From positions 5,833,472 through 5,897,471 of the forward strand of contig NZ_PTJS01000001.1 of NCBI RefSeq assembly GCF_002941025.1: DNA of 64,000 nt. The letters run 5' to 3'. The position numbers were made by a program, and so were the translations under genes. Positions 29,442-38,139 of this stretch are shown here, in pieces. This stretch comes from Streptomyces sp. QL37 (GTDB lineage: Bacteria > Actinomycetota > Actinomycetes > Streptomycetales > Streptomycetaceae). Position 1 is the stretch's first letter. The number at the start of each line of letters is the position of its first letter. The notes beneath the pieces are model-generated. The model made no database searches. It saw only the letters and a program-made list of their open reading frames with translations, and had not been told where the DNA came from.

Positions 29442-30027
29442 CGTGCGCTCCCGTGTTCTCGGGCAGACGGAAGCGACTCCCCGCGCGGTGGGCGCCGGAC
29501 TGCGGTGATCCGCGGAGCCGGATCCGCCCCGGATGATCGCGCATGCCCACGATCATGCGCATGTCCTCCAGTCCGCCCCGGACATGTACGTCACGTACGC
29601 GCCCGACGGCGGCCCGGGCCGGGCCACGGGCCTCGGCGGAGCAGGCTCCCGGGCGCCTGGCCCTTCCGATGGTCCTGGTGTTCACGGGGGCCGCGCCGGC
29701 GCTTTTCGGCGTGCTGCCGCCCCGGTTACGGGCCTTGCGGCAGGTGCGGCTGTGGAACGGCCCCAGGCAGTCGCGGCGCTTCGAGGCGCGGCTGGACAGC
29801 GCCTCGCGGAGGCCGGCCGACGAGCTGCGGTTCCGGTGGGAGCGTGAGGAGAGACCGCGACGCGTCCAGCACCTCGCGCCGCTGGACGTCCGCTGGGAGA
29901 ACGAGGACGCTCCGGCCGACCACCGGACCGGCATCCCGGGCGAGGCTGCCCGGGATGCGCCGGTGGACCTCTGCGGCGCATCGACACGTCCCCGGGAGCG
30001 CCGCGCGGCTGACGCGGCCCCGCACGT
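29442..30027. other. 586 bases without a convincing gene
   Basis: Several frames are open on both strands but none has a recognisable product. The plus frame from 29543 contains one hydrophobic patch (LALPMVLVFTGAAPALFGVL) and then Arg-rich sequence; it might be a decayed gene. At 29533-29560 two overlapping 7-bp inverted repeats occur: ATGATCG/CGATCAT (29533-29539, 29550-29556) and GCGCATG/CATGCGC (29539-29545, 29554-29560). Confidence 0.4.
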
Positions 30028-31167
30028 CTACAGCCGGGCCCGCTTCAGCACCATGTGCAGCAGCAGCCGGTCCTCGCCGTCGTTCAGGTCGAGGCCGGTG
30101 AGCTGCTGGACCCGGGCGAGCCGGTAGTAGAGCGTCTGCCGGTGGATCCCCAGCTCCGTGGCCGTCCGGCTCGCCTGGCCCGCGAGGTCGAGGAACACCT
30201 CGGCGGTGCGCGCCAGCTCCGCGTGGGGCGGGGCCAGCAGGGGGCGGACGGCCCGGTCCGGGGCGGTGTCCGGGGTGTGGGGCAGGGCGGTCAGGAGGCG
30301 GTACGGCCCGATGGCCGACCAGTCGGCGACCGGGCCGAAGCGGGATTCCGCCGAGGCGGCGCGGGCGGCGGACAGGGCCTCGTGCCAGGACTCTGCCAGC
30401 TCCGCCAGGCCCCGGCGGGCGGCGGCGAGGCCCGCGGTCGCGGCGGGCCCGGCGGTGGTGCGCAGCCGCTCCGCGGCCGTCGTCGCGGGGTCGAGCGCCT
30501 CGGGGGAGCGCAGCCGGACCAGGGCGGCCAGGGCCTGGCCGTCGGCCCAGGGGGCCGTGGCGAGGGCCGCCGCCGACGGCACCGTGCGCACGGACGGGGT
30601 CTCGCCGGGCCACGGGATCACGCAGACCACCGTGTGCAGCCCGTCCGCGTCCGCCCCCAGGGCATCGTGCAGCGCGGCCACCGCCATGTCGCGCTGCCAG
30701 CCGCGTCCGGCGACGAGCACCGCGCCGAACTCCCGCGACAGGTCCGCGCCCGCCCGCTCCTCGTCCGCGAGCAGGGCCCCGATCCGGGACGCCACGTCCA
30801 TCGCCGCCGTCAGCTGCCCGTCCGTCGGCCCCGGATCGGCGTCCAGCAGCCACACGTAGCCCAGGACGACACCCCTATGGCGTACCGGAAGGCAGATACG
30901 GTCCCTGAAGACCCCGGCCTCCGGGGCGGCCGGGATGCGGACGGGGCCCGTCGCGCGGGTGATGCCGAAGCCCTCGAACCAGGCGCGGACCGCGGGGGTG
31001 GAGCGCCGGGTGAGGATCGAACGCGTACGGACGGGGTCCATGGCCGTGTCGTCGTCGCTGTCGTGGGCCCCGAAGGCGACCAGGCCGAAATCGCGGTTCT
31101 CCAGTGTCGCGGGGGCGCTGAGCAGCGCGGAGATCTCGTCGACCAGCTCCTGGTAATCGCCCTTCAC
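30028..31167 (-). CDS. PucR-family regulator, probably of proline catabolism
   Basis: A 379-residue regulator. The C-terminus is the PucR-type helix-turn-helix ([20 protein letters not shown], about 335-354, then [17 protein letters not shown]). The N-terminal two thirds resemble the sensor part of actinobacterial PucR/CdaR proteins, with no named ligand domain I can fix. GTG 31167 gives the start [16 protein letters not shown]; an upstream in-frame ATG at 31215 would overlap the likely operator. It is transcribed divergently from proline dehydrogenase, and the shared 176-bp intergenic region holds a 16-bp palindrome, so autoregulation and control of proline use are likely. Confidence 0.87.
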   Translation of the reverse strand: MKGDYQELVDEISALLSAPATLENRDFGLVAFGAHDSDDDTAMDPVRTRSILTRRSTPAVRAWFEGFGITRATGPVRIPAAPEAGVFRDRICLPVRHRGVVLGYVWLLDADPGPTDGQLTAAMDVASRIGALLADEERAGADLSREFGAVLVAGRGWQRDMAVAALHDALGADADGLHTVVCVIPWPGETPSVRTVPSAAALATAPWADGQALAALVRLRSPEALDPATTAAERLRTTAGPAATAGLAAARRGLAELAESWHEALSAARAASAESRFGPVADWSAIGPYRLLTALPHTPDTAPDRAVRPLLAPPHAELARTAEVFLDLAGQASRTATELGIHRQTLYYRLARVQQLTGLDLNDGEDRLLLHMVLKRARL

Positions 31168-31187
31168 CCCGCCATTCTCGCACCCCT

Positions 31188-31203
31188 TCAGACATATGTC
31201 TGA
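31188..31203. promoter_or_regulatory. perfect 16-bp palindrome, candidate operator of the proline genes
   Basis: TCAGACATATGTCTGA is its own reverse complement. It lies 20 bases before the regulator's GTG and 140 bases before the proline dehydrogenase GTG. Its AT-rich centre is unusual for this genome. The PucR-type protein is the natural candidate to bind it. Confidence 0.7.
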
Positions 31204-31343
31204 GATCCAGTACACGGATGCGTGACAGCTGTCGATGGCAGGCGGGTGGACGGGTCCCTAGATTTCACAGTGGTTCTCCGTGCCGTCCCGGTCCTTCCCA
31301 TGCGTACCGGTGCGGCCTCGTTCGTACTCCGTGGAGGTGCCCC

Positions 31344-32270
31344 GTGCTGGGTCCCGTGATTCTCGCCGCGTCACGCAGCGACAAGATGCGTCGTTTCATC
31401 TCGGCCGCGCCGGGCACCAAGCAGGTCGTCGACCGCTTCATCGCCGGTGAGGGCGTCGACCAGGTCGTCCCCGTCATCCAGGACGCGGCCGCCAAGGGCC
31501 TCGAGGTCACCCTGGACGTCGTGGGTGAGGACATCACCACCCCCGAGCAGGCCGCCGCCGCACGCGACGCCTACCTGGAGCTCATCGGCCGCCTCGAGGA
31601 GCTCGGCCTCGGCACCCAGGCGGAGATGTCCGTGAAGCTGTCGATGTTCGGCCAGGCGCTGGAGGGCGGTCACGACCTCGCCCTCGCCAACGTCCGTCCC
31701 GTCGTCGAGGCCGCCGCCGCGATCGGCACCACGGTCACCCTGGACGCCGAGGACCACACCACCCTCGACTCGATGTTCGCCATCCACGAGGAGCTGCGGA
31801 AGGACTTCCCGCAGACCGGCTGCGTGATCCAGTCCTACCTGTTCCGCACCGAGGCCGACGCCCGCCGCCTCGCCGCCGCGGGCAGCCGGGTCCGCCTGGT
31901 GAAGGGCGCCTACAAGGAGCCCGCCTCCGTCGCCTACCAGAACAAGCCGGAGATCGACAAGGCGTACGTCCGCATCCTGAAGACGCTGATGCTGGGCGAC
32001 GGCTACCCGATGATCGGCTCCCACGATCCCCGTCTCATCGCCATCGGCCAGGAGCTCGCACGCCAGGCCGGGCGCAAACTGGACGAGTACGAGTTCCAGA
32101 TGCTGTACGGCATCCGCAGCGACGAGCACATCCGGCTCGCGGCCGAGGGCCACCGGATGCGCGTCTACACGGCATACGGCACCGACTGGTACGGATACTT
32201 CATGCGGCGCCTCGCGGAGAAGCCGGCCAACCTGCTCTTCTTCGCCCGCTCCGTCGTCACCAAGGGCTGA
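31344..32270 (+). CDS. proline dehydrogenase (monofunctional)
   Basis: A 308-residue FAD-dependent enzyme oxidising proline to pyrroline-5-carboxylate, the first step of proline use. Family blocks: SVKLSMFG (about 95), VTLDAEDHTTLDS (about 132), VIQSYLFRTEADARRL (about 160), RLVKGAYKEPASVAY and FQMLYGIRSDEHIRL near 255. GTG 31344 is six bases after GTGGAGG and gives the usual N-terminus. It is 45 bases upstream of the P5C dehydrogenase gene; the two steps are separate proteins here, unlike fused PutA. Confidence 0.95.
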   Translation: MLGPVILAASRSDKMRRFISAAPGTKQVVDRFIAGEGVDQVVPVIQDAAAKGLEVTLDVVGEDITTPEQAAAARDAYLELIGRLEELGLGTQAEMSVKLSMFGQALEGGHDLALANVRPVVEAAAAIGTTVTLDAEDHTTLDSMFAIHEELRKDFPQTGCVIQSYLFRTEADARRLAAAGSRVRLVKGAYKEPASVAYQNKPEIDKAYVRILKTLMLGDGYPMIGSHDPRLIAIGQELARQAGRKLDEYEFQMLYGIRSDEHIRLAAEGHRMRVYTAYGTDWYGYFMRRLAEKPANLLFFARSVVTKG

Positions 32271-32315
32271 CCTGCCCGGCCGACCACCCACCTCAACCAA
32301 GGAGACAAGGCACTC

Positions 32316-33947
32316 ATGGACGCTGTCACCCAGGTCCCCGCGCCGGTCAACGAGCCGGTCCACTCCTACGCCCCCGGCACCGCCGAGCGAGCCCGCCTGG
32401 AGGCGAAGCTCAAGGAGCTCGCCGAGAACCCGATCGACCTGCCGATGACCATCGGCGGCGAGAAGCGCATGGGCGGCGGCGAGCGTGTCGACGTCGTGCA
32501 GCCGCACAACCACAAGGCCGTCATCGGCACCTTCGCGGGTGCCACCGAGCAGGACGCCCAGGACGCCGTCGACGCGGCCCTCGCCGCCGCTCCGGCCTGG
32601 CGCGCCATGTCCTTCGACGACCGCGCGGCCATCATCCTGCGCGCCGCCGAGCTGCTGTCCGGCCCCTGGCGCGAGACGCTGGCCGCCTCCACGATGCTCG
32701 GCCAGGGCAAGACCGCCCAGCAGGCCGAGATCGACTGTCCCTGCGAGCTCGTCGACTTCTGGCGCTTCAACGTGCACTACGCGCGCCAGATCCTCGCCGA
32801 GCAGCCGCCGGCGAACTCCCCCGGCGTGTGGAACCGTATGGACCACCGCCCGCTCGAGGGCTTCGTCTACGCGATCACGCCGTTCAACTTCTCCGCCATC
32901 GCGGCCAACCTCCCCACCGCGCCCGCCCTCATGGGCAACGTCGTGGTGTGGAAGCCGTCCCCGACGCAGACCCACGCCGCCGTGCTGCTCATGCAGCTCC
33001 TGGAGGAGGCCGGGCTGCCCAAGGGCGTCATCAACCTGGTCACCGGCGACGGCATCGCCGTCTCCGAGGTGGCGCTGAACCACCGCGACCTGGCCGGTGT
33101 CCACTTCACCGGCTCGACCCCCACCTTCCAGCACCTGTGGAAGACGGTCGGCAACAACATCGCCAACTACCGCACCTACCCGCGGCTCGTCGGCGAGACC
33201 GGCGGCAAGGACTTCGTCGTCGCGCACCCGAGCGCCGACCGCGCCGTGCTGAAGACCGCGCTGACCCGCGGCTCCTTCGAGTACCAGGGCCAGAAGTGCT
33301 CCGCCTCCTCGCGCGCCTACGTCCCGGCCTCCATCTGGAACTCCGGTTTCAAGGAGGAGTTCGCGGCCGAGGTCGACTCCATCACCATGGGTGACGTCAC
33401 CGACCTGTCGCACTTCATGGGCGCCGTCATCGACGCGCGGTCCTTCGCGAAGAACAAGGCCGCCATCGACCGCGCCGCGGCCGACCCGACGTGCACGATC
33501 GTCGCCGGCGGCACGTACGACGACTCCGTCGGCTACTTCGTCCGCCCGACCGTCATCGTCTGCGACGACCCGGCCAACGAGGTCTTCACGACCGAGTACT
33601 TCGGCCCGATCCTCGCCGTGCACGTCTACGAGGACGAGAAGTACGACGCCATGCTGGAGCAGATGGAGTCGGTCTCCGACTACGCGCTGACCGGCGCGGT
33701 CATCTCCAACGACCGTGCGGCCGCCGCGTACACGATGGACAAGCTCCGCTACGCCGCGGGCAACTTCTACATCAACGACAAGTCGACCGGTGCCGTCGTC
33801 GGCCAGCAGCCCTTCGGCGGCGGCCGCGGCTCGGGCACCAACGACAAGGCGGGCGCCCCGCAGAACCTGCAGCGCTGGACGCTGACCCGCGCCATCAAGG
33901 AGACGCTGGTCCCGCCGACCGAGTACACCTACCCCCACCAGGGCTGA
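32316..33947 (+). CDS. pruA: L-glutamate gamma-semialdehyde (P5C) dehydrogenase
   Basis: A 543-residue NAD+-dependent aldehyde dehydrogenase converting pyrroline-5-carboxylate/glutamate semialdehyde to glutamate. The catalytic Glu is in LVGETGGKDFV (about 294) and the catalytic Cys in YQGQKCSASSRAYVP (about 328). ATG 32316 follows AAGGAGACAAGG. The gene itself is complete, but its last 186 codons are repeated in inverted orientation immediately downstream. Confidence 0.96.
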   Translation: MDAVTQVPAPVNEPVHSYAPGTAERARLEAKLKELAENPIDLPMTIGGEKRMGGGERVDVVQPHNHKAVIGTFAGATEQDAQDAVDAALAAAPAWRAMSFDDRAAIILRAAELLSGPWRETLAASTMLGQGKTAQQAEIDCPCELVDFWRFNVHYARQILAEQPPANSPGVWNRMDHRPLEGFVYAITPFNFSAIAANLPTAPALMGNVVVWKPSPTQTHAAVLLMQLLEEAGLPKGVINLVTGDGIAVSEVALNHRDLAGVHFTGSTPTFQHLWKTVGNNIANYRTYPRLVGETGGKDFVVAHPSADRAVLKTALTRGSFEYQGQKCSASSRAYVPASIWNSGFKEEFAAEVDSITMGDVTDLSHFMGAVIDARSFAKNKAAIDRAAADPTCTIVAGGTYDDSVGYFVRPTVIVCDDPANEVFTTEYFGPILAVHVYEDEKYDAMLEQMESVSDYALTGAVISNDRAAAAYTMDKLRYAAGNFYINDKSTGAVVGQQPFGGGRGSGTNDKAGAPQNLQRWTLTRAIKETLVPPTEYTYPHQG

Positions 33948-34558
33948 CGCCCCCGGGGCGCCCGCGCCGGGCGCCCCGGGGGCGTCAGCCCTGGTGGGGG
34001 TAGGTGTACTCGGTCGGCGGGACCAGCGTCTCCTTGATGGCGCGGGTCAGCGTCCAGCGCTGCAGGTTCTGCGGGGCGCCCGCCTTGTCGTTGGTGCCCG
34101 AGCCGCGGCCGCCGCCGAAGGGCTGCTGGCCGACGACGGCACCGGTCGACTTGTCGTTGATGTAGAAGTTGCCCGCGGCGTAGCGGAGCTTGTCCATCGT
34201 GTACGCGGCGGCCGCACGGTCGTTGGAGATGACCGCGCCGGTCAGCGCGTAGTCGGAGACCGACTCCATCTGCTCCAGCATGGCGTCGTACTTCTCGTCC
34301 TCGTAGACGTGCACGGCGAGGATCGGGCCGAAGTACTCGGTCGTGAAGACCTCGTTGGCCGGGTCGTCGCAGACGATGACGGTCGGGCGGACGAAGTAGC
34401 CGACGGAGTCGTCGTACGTGCCGCCGGCGACGATCGTGCACGTCGGGTCGGCCGCGGCGCGGTCGATGGCGGCCTTGTTCTTCGCGAAGGACCGCGCGTC
34501 GATGACGGCGCCCATGAAGTGCGACAGGTCGGTGACGTCACCCATGGTGATGGAGTCG
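33374..34558. repeat. 1.19-kb palindrome: 3' part of the P5C dehydrogenase gene and its inverted copy
   Basis: Bases 33374-33964 are followed, after the 3-base centre 33965-33967, by their reverse complement at 33968-34558. Paired positions sum to 67932. All landmarks I compared match, and the encoded proteins are identical over 186 residues. The centre lies in the hairpin just after the stop codon (CGCCCCCGGGGCGCCCG and its complement). Such a long palindrome with almost no spacer is normally very unstable in bacteria. Confidence 0.93.
33985..34558 (-). pseudogene. inverted fragment of the P5C dehydrogenase gene
   Basis: The minus strand encodes the same last 186 residues as the intact upstream gene, from MGDVTDLSHFMGAV to the C-terminal YPHQG and the same stop codon. 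It lacks the catalytic Glu and Cys and has no start region of its own, so it cannot make an active enzyme. Confidence 0.9.
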
Positions 34559-34606
34559 GTCTCCGACTACGCGCTGACCGGCGCGGTCATCTCCAACGAC
34601 CGTGCG
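34549..34606 (+). repeat. 58-bp direct copy of P5C dehydrogenase codons linking the two inverted copies
   Basis: Bases 34549-34606 repeat 33662-33719 in direct orientation. The first ten bases, GATGGAGTCG, are shared with the end of the inverted P5C dehydrogenase copy. The last three, GCG, are shared with the start of the inverted beta-glucosidase copy. Confidence 0.92.
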
Positions 34607-35003
34607 TCCGGCCTTCGTGTTCGGCGAGGGGCTGAGCTACACCACCGTCGCCTACTCCGGTCTCGAGGTGCTCACGGCGAGCGTCGGGGAGAGCGACACG
34701 CTGCGGGCCCGCGTCACCCTGCGCAACACGGGTGAGCGGCCGGCCCTGGAGACCGTGCAGGTGTACATCAGCGACACGGTGACGTCCGTGACCTGGGCCG
34801 AGAAGGAGCTCAAGGCCTACCGGCAGGTGACGCTGGCCCCGGGCGAGGAGCGCGAGGTGCTGCTGGAGCTGCCGGTCGCCGAGTGCACCCTCGTGGACGC
34901 CGCCGGCCGGCGCGTCGTCGAGCCCGGTGCCTTCGAGCTGCTGGTCGGTCCGTCCTCGTCCGACGACGCCCTCCTGCGGGCCGACTTCACCGTGAAGGGC
35001 TGA
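34604..35003 (+). pseudogene. inverted C-terminal fragment of the GH3 beta-glucosidase gene
   Basis: The plus strand encodes the last 132 or so residues of the beta-glucosidase located at 35071-37383 on the minus strand, from PAFVFGEGLSYTTVAYSG to LRADFTVKG and its stop. It has no start or catalytic domain. Confidence 0.9.
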
Positions 35004-35470
35004 AGCCGCACCGTGCAGGGCTGAGGCGGTTTCCATCTCGGGCCCCGCCTCAGCCCTGCACGGTGCGGCTTCAGCCCTTCACGGTGAAGTCGGCCCGCAG
35101 GAGGGCGTCGTCGGACGAGGACGGACCGACCAGCAGCTCGAAGGCACCGGGCTCGACGACGCGCCGGCCGGCGGCGTCCACGAGGGTGCACTCGGCGACC
35201 GGCAGCTCCAGCAGCACCTCGCGCTCCTCGCCCGGGGCCAGCGTCACCTGCCGGTAGGCCTTGAGCTCCTTCTCGGCCCAGGTCACGGACGTCACCGTGT
35301 CGCTGATGTACACCTGCACGGTCTCCAGGGCCGGCCGCTCACCCGTGTTGCGCAGGGTGACGCGGGCCCGCAGCGTGTCGCTCTCCCCGACGCTCGCCGT
35401 GAGCACCTCGAGACCGGAGTAGGCGACGGTGGTGTAGCTCAGCCCCTCGCCGAACACGAAGGCCGGACGC
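34604..35470. repeat. 867-bp palindrome at the 3' end of the beta-glucosidase gene
   Basis: Bases 34604-35029 are the reverse complement of 35045-35470; paired positions sum to 70074. The unpaired centre is 35030-35044. The innermost 26 bases or so of each arm (GCCGCACCGTGCAGGG, then CTGAGGCGG) would also make an ordinary terminator hairpin for the beta-glucosidase gene. Confidence 0.93.
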
Positions 35471-37383
35471 TGCGTGAGGTCGGCGTACCGGGAGCCGTGC
35501 TGGCCCCGGATCTGGTTGTAGTACGTCGGCTGCTGCCCCGCGTGCCGGGCGAAGGAGACGGGCAGCCGGCCCGAAGGCTCGACGAGGCCCAGCAGGACCT
35601 CCGCCACCGCGCGGCCGCCCTGCATGCCCGGGTTGAAGGCGTGCAGGATCGCCGCCGCGCCCAGCGCCGACGGCGGCAGCACCAGGGGTTTCGAGCTGAT
35701 GACCACGACGACCAGCGGCTTGCCGGTCGCGGCGAGCGCGTCCAGCAGCGCGACCTGGCCGCCGACGAGTTCCAGGGTCGCGGTCGAGCGCCCCTCGCCG
35801 ACCAGCTCGATGCGGTCGCCCACCACGGCGACGACGTGATCCGCGGCCTCGGCGGCGGCGACCGCCTCGGCGATCAGGGTCTCGGAGGGCTCCGCGGGCA
35901 CGACCACGTCCGGGCGGGGCTGCCCGTCCGGGAAGAACGCACCCTCCGGGTCGGGACCCACGGAGAGGATCTCGGCGCCCCGCGCGTAGGTGACGTGCCA
36001 GTCGTCCGGGACGTGCTCGCGGAAGCCGTCGAGCACCGTACGGATCATGGCGCGCGGGTGGCCGTCCGGCATCCAGTCCGTCTGGCCGGAGGAGCCCGCC
36101 CAGTCGCCCAACTGGGTCTGCGCGTCGTCCGCGTTGGGGCCGATGACGGCGACGGTACGCGGCGCGGAGCCCGCTCCGGCGACCGCGCGTCCGTCCTGGC
36201 CGGCCGTGAGTCCGCCGGCCAGCGGGAGGGTGCCGTCGTTGGTGAGCAGGACCAGCGACCGGCGGGCGGACTCCAGGTTCAGCACGGCGTGCCCGGCGCT
36301 GCCGATGACGGCGGCCTGCCGGGCGGCGTCGGGGTGGCGGGGGTTCTCGAAGAGGCCGAGCTCGAACTTCAGGGTCAGGACACGCCGTACCGCCGCGTCG
36401 ATCTCCGCCTCGGCCAGGGTTCCTGCGGCGACCGCGCTCTGCGCGCCCTCGAAGAACTGGGGGGTGGCCATCACCATGTCGTTGCCCGCCCGGACCGCCG
36501 CCGCGGCGGCCTGGGCGTGCTCGGCGTAGATCTTCTGCTCCCACACCATGCGGCCGACGTTGTCCCAGTCGGTGACCAGCGTGCCGGTGTAGCCCCACTC
36601 GCCGCGCAGCACCTCGTTGAGCAGCCAGTCGTTGACGGTGATCGGCACCCCGTCCATGGACTGGTAGCCGAGCATGAACGTACGGCAGCCCTCGCGGGCG
36701 ACCCGCTCGAACGGGGGCAGGAACCAGGAGCGGAGCTTGCGCCGGGAGATGTCGGCCTCGCTCGCGTCACGGCCGCCCTGGGTCTCGGAGTATCCCGCGA
36801 AGTGCTTGGCGCAGGCCAACACCGCCGTCGGGTCGCTCAGCCCCTCGCCCTGGTATCCGCGGACCATCGCCGAGGCCAGCTCGCCGATCAGGAAGGGGTC
36901 CTCGCCGAACGTCTCGCTGACCCGGCCCCAGCGCAGGTCCCTCGTGATGCAGAGCACCGGCGAGAACGTCCAGTGGACGCCCGTCGCCGCGACCTCGACC
37001 GCGGTGGCCCTCGCGACGCGCTCCACGAGCCCCGGGTCCCAGGTGGCCGCCAGACCGAGCTGCGTGGGATAGATCGTGGCCCCCTCCCAGAAGGAGTGGC
37101 CGTGGATGCAGTCCTCGGCGACCAGCAGCGGGATGCGCAGCCGGGTCCGCTCGGTCAGCCCGGCCGCTTCGATGACGTGCGCGGGCGAGGCGTGGACGAT
37201 CGAGCCCGCGTGCAGGTCCTCGATGAGGTGGCGTACCCCGTTCTTGGCGTTCAGCTGGAGCATCTGACCGGTCTTCTCGGCCAGGGTCATGCGGCCGAGG
37301 AGGTCGTCGACCCGCTCGGCGACGGGGAGGGCGGGGTCCAGATAGGGCAGGGAGGGGGCCACCGGGGGGTCCTTTCGCGACAT
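35071..37383 (-). CDS. GH3 beta-glucosidase/beta-xylosidase
   Basis: A 770-residue glycoside hydrolase family 3 enzyme removing terminal beta-linked glucose or xylose from oligosaccharides. There is no signal peptide, so it acts in the cytoplasm. The barrel carries RIPLLVAEDCIHGHSFWEGA and the nucleophile Asp in TLVTDWDNVG (about 273). The second domain has VAVIGPNADDAQTQLGDWAG, and a fibronectin-III-like domain ends the protein. ATG 37383 is the first start; GTG 37362, seven codons on, has a better ribosome site (GAAAGGA). On the minus strand, TTACCA (18-bp spacer) TATGGT just upstream is a possible promoter. A TetR gene is divergent from it. Confidence 0.93.
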   Translation of the reverse strand: MSRKDPPVAPSLPYLDPALPVAERVDDLLGRMTLAEKTGQMLQLNAKNGVRHLIEDLHAGSIVHASPAHVIEAAGLTERTRLRIPLLVAEDCIHGHSFWEGATIYPTQLGLAATWDPGLVERVARATAVEVAATGVHWTFSPVLCITRDLRWGRVSETFGEDPFLIGELASAMVRGYQGEGLSDPTAVLACAKHFAGYSETQGGRDASEADISRRKLRSWFLPPFERVAREGCRTFMLGYQSMDGVPITVNDWLLNEVLRGEWGYTGTLVTDWDNVGRMVWEQKIYAEHAQAAAAAVRAGNDMVMATPQFFEGAQSAVAAGTLAEAEIDAAVRRVLTLKFELGLFENPRHPDAARQAAVIGSAGHAVLNLESARRSLVLLTNDGTLPLAGGLTAGQDGRAVAGAGSAPRTVAVIGPNADDAQTQLGDWAGSSGQTDWMPDGHPRAMIRTVLDGFREHVPDDWHVTYARGAEILSVGPDPEGAFFPDGQPRPDVVVPAEPSETLIAEAVAAAEAADHVVAVVGDRIELVGEGRSTATLELVGGQVALLDALAATGKPLVVVVISSKPLVLPPSALGAAAILHAFNPGMQGGRAVAEVLLGLVEPSGRLPVSFARHAGQQPTYYNQIRGQHGSRYADLTQRPAFVFGEGLSYTTVAYSGLEVLTASVGESDTLRARVTLRNTGERPALETVQVYISDTVTSVTWAEKELKAYRQVTLAPGEEREVLLELPVAECTLVDAAGRRVVEPGAFELLVGPSSSDDALLRADFTVKG

Positions 37384-37533
37384 GGGTCGCCTTCACCATA
37401 GAGTCAATACCGACCACCTGGTAAGTATCTCCGGGGCCCAATCTCCGGGTGCCCGGCCTCCGGGGGGTTGAATGGACATCCGATACACCGAAGTGCCGGC
37501 CCGACCGAGGCCGGCGGAGCGGGAGAGTGGCGA

Positions 37534-38133
37534 GTGCCGGCCGATCCACCGCGGGGCTACGCGAAGGGCCGCGCCAAGCGGCGCGAGATCCTCGACCAGG
37601 CCATGTCCCTGTTCGGCGAGGCCGGTTACCGGGGCGCGTCGCTGCGGGTGATCGCGACCCGCTGCGGCATCTCGCACACCGGGCTGCTGCACCACTTCCC
37701 GACCAAGGAGGCGCTGCTGCTCGCCGTGCTGGAGCACCGCGACGACGTGGACGACGAATGGCTCTCGCTCGGCGGCGCCACCGGCGTCGAGAGGCTGCGG
37801 CGCTTCGCCGAGCTGGCCGCTCTGAACTCCGGGCGGCGCGGGATCGTCGAACTCTTCTCGGTGGTCTCCACCGAGGCGACGGCCGCCGACCACCCCGCCC
37901 ACCGGTATTTCGTGCGCCGCTACGAGAACTCGGTCGCGGGCGCGCAGCGCACCTACGAACAGGTGCGCCAGGAGGGCGCGTTGCGGGCCGGGATCGCACC
38001 GGACGCGGCGGGGCGGCAGCTGATCGCGCTGATGGACGGGCTCCAGGTGCAGTGGCTGCTCAGCGACTGCGCCACGGACATGGCGGGCGTCCTGCGCGCG
38101 CACATCGAGGCGCAGCTCACCGTGGAGTTCTGA
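37534..38133 (+). CDS. TetR-family regulator divergent from the GH3 gene
   Basis: A 199-residue repressor-type protein. The N-terminal helix-turn-helix is clear (ILDQAMSLFGEAGYRGASLR, about 15-34, then RCGISHTGLLHHFPTKEALL); the C-terminal ligand domain is of the AcrR/TetR_C_6-like kind (FVRRYENSVAGAQRTYEQVR). GTG 37534 follows GGAGCGGGAGAG; an in-frame TTG at 37468 is less likely. Its back-to-back arrangement with the beta-glucosidase gene suggests it controls that gene. A short dyad TACC/GGTA lies in the gap near 37409-37424. Confidence 0.88.
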   Translation: MPADPPRGYAKGRAKRREILDQAMSLFGEAGYRGASLRVIATRCGISHTGLLHHFPTKEALLLAVLEHRDDVDDEWLSLGGATGVERLRRFAELAALNSGRRGIVELFSVVSTEATAADHPAHRYFVRRYENSVAGAQRTYEQVRQEGALRAGIAPDAAGRQLIALMDGLQVQWLLSDCATDMAGVLRAHIEAQLTVEF

Positions 38134-38139
38134 GGCGCG

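Noticed and set aside
29543..30127. Plus-strand 194-codon frame downstream of serA
   Set aside because: It has one hydrophobic patch but otherwise Arg/Pro-rich sequence, overlaps the end of the PucR-type gene and has no ribosome site or recognisable domain; at most a decayed remnant.
31371..33938. 855-codon minus-strand frame opposite the proline genes
   Set aside because: Antisense shadow of two well-supported enzymes.
33994..34635. Plus-strand 213-codon frame in the rearranged region
   Set aside because: It is the antisense of the inverted P5C dehydrogenase fragment and arises from the duplication; no independent product.
34602..35003. A separate fibronectin-III-like protein gene
   Set aside because: It is sequence-identical to the end of the neighbouring beta-glucosidase in inverted orientation and has no start, so it is a duplicated fragment.
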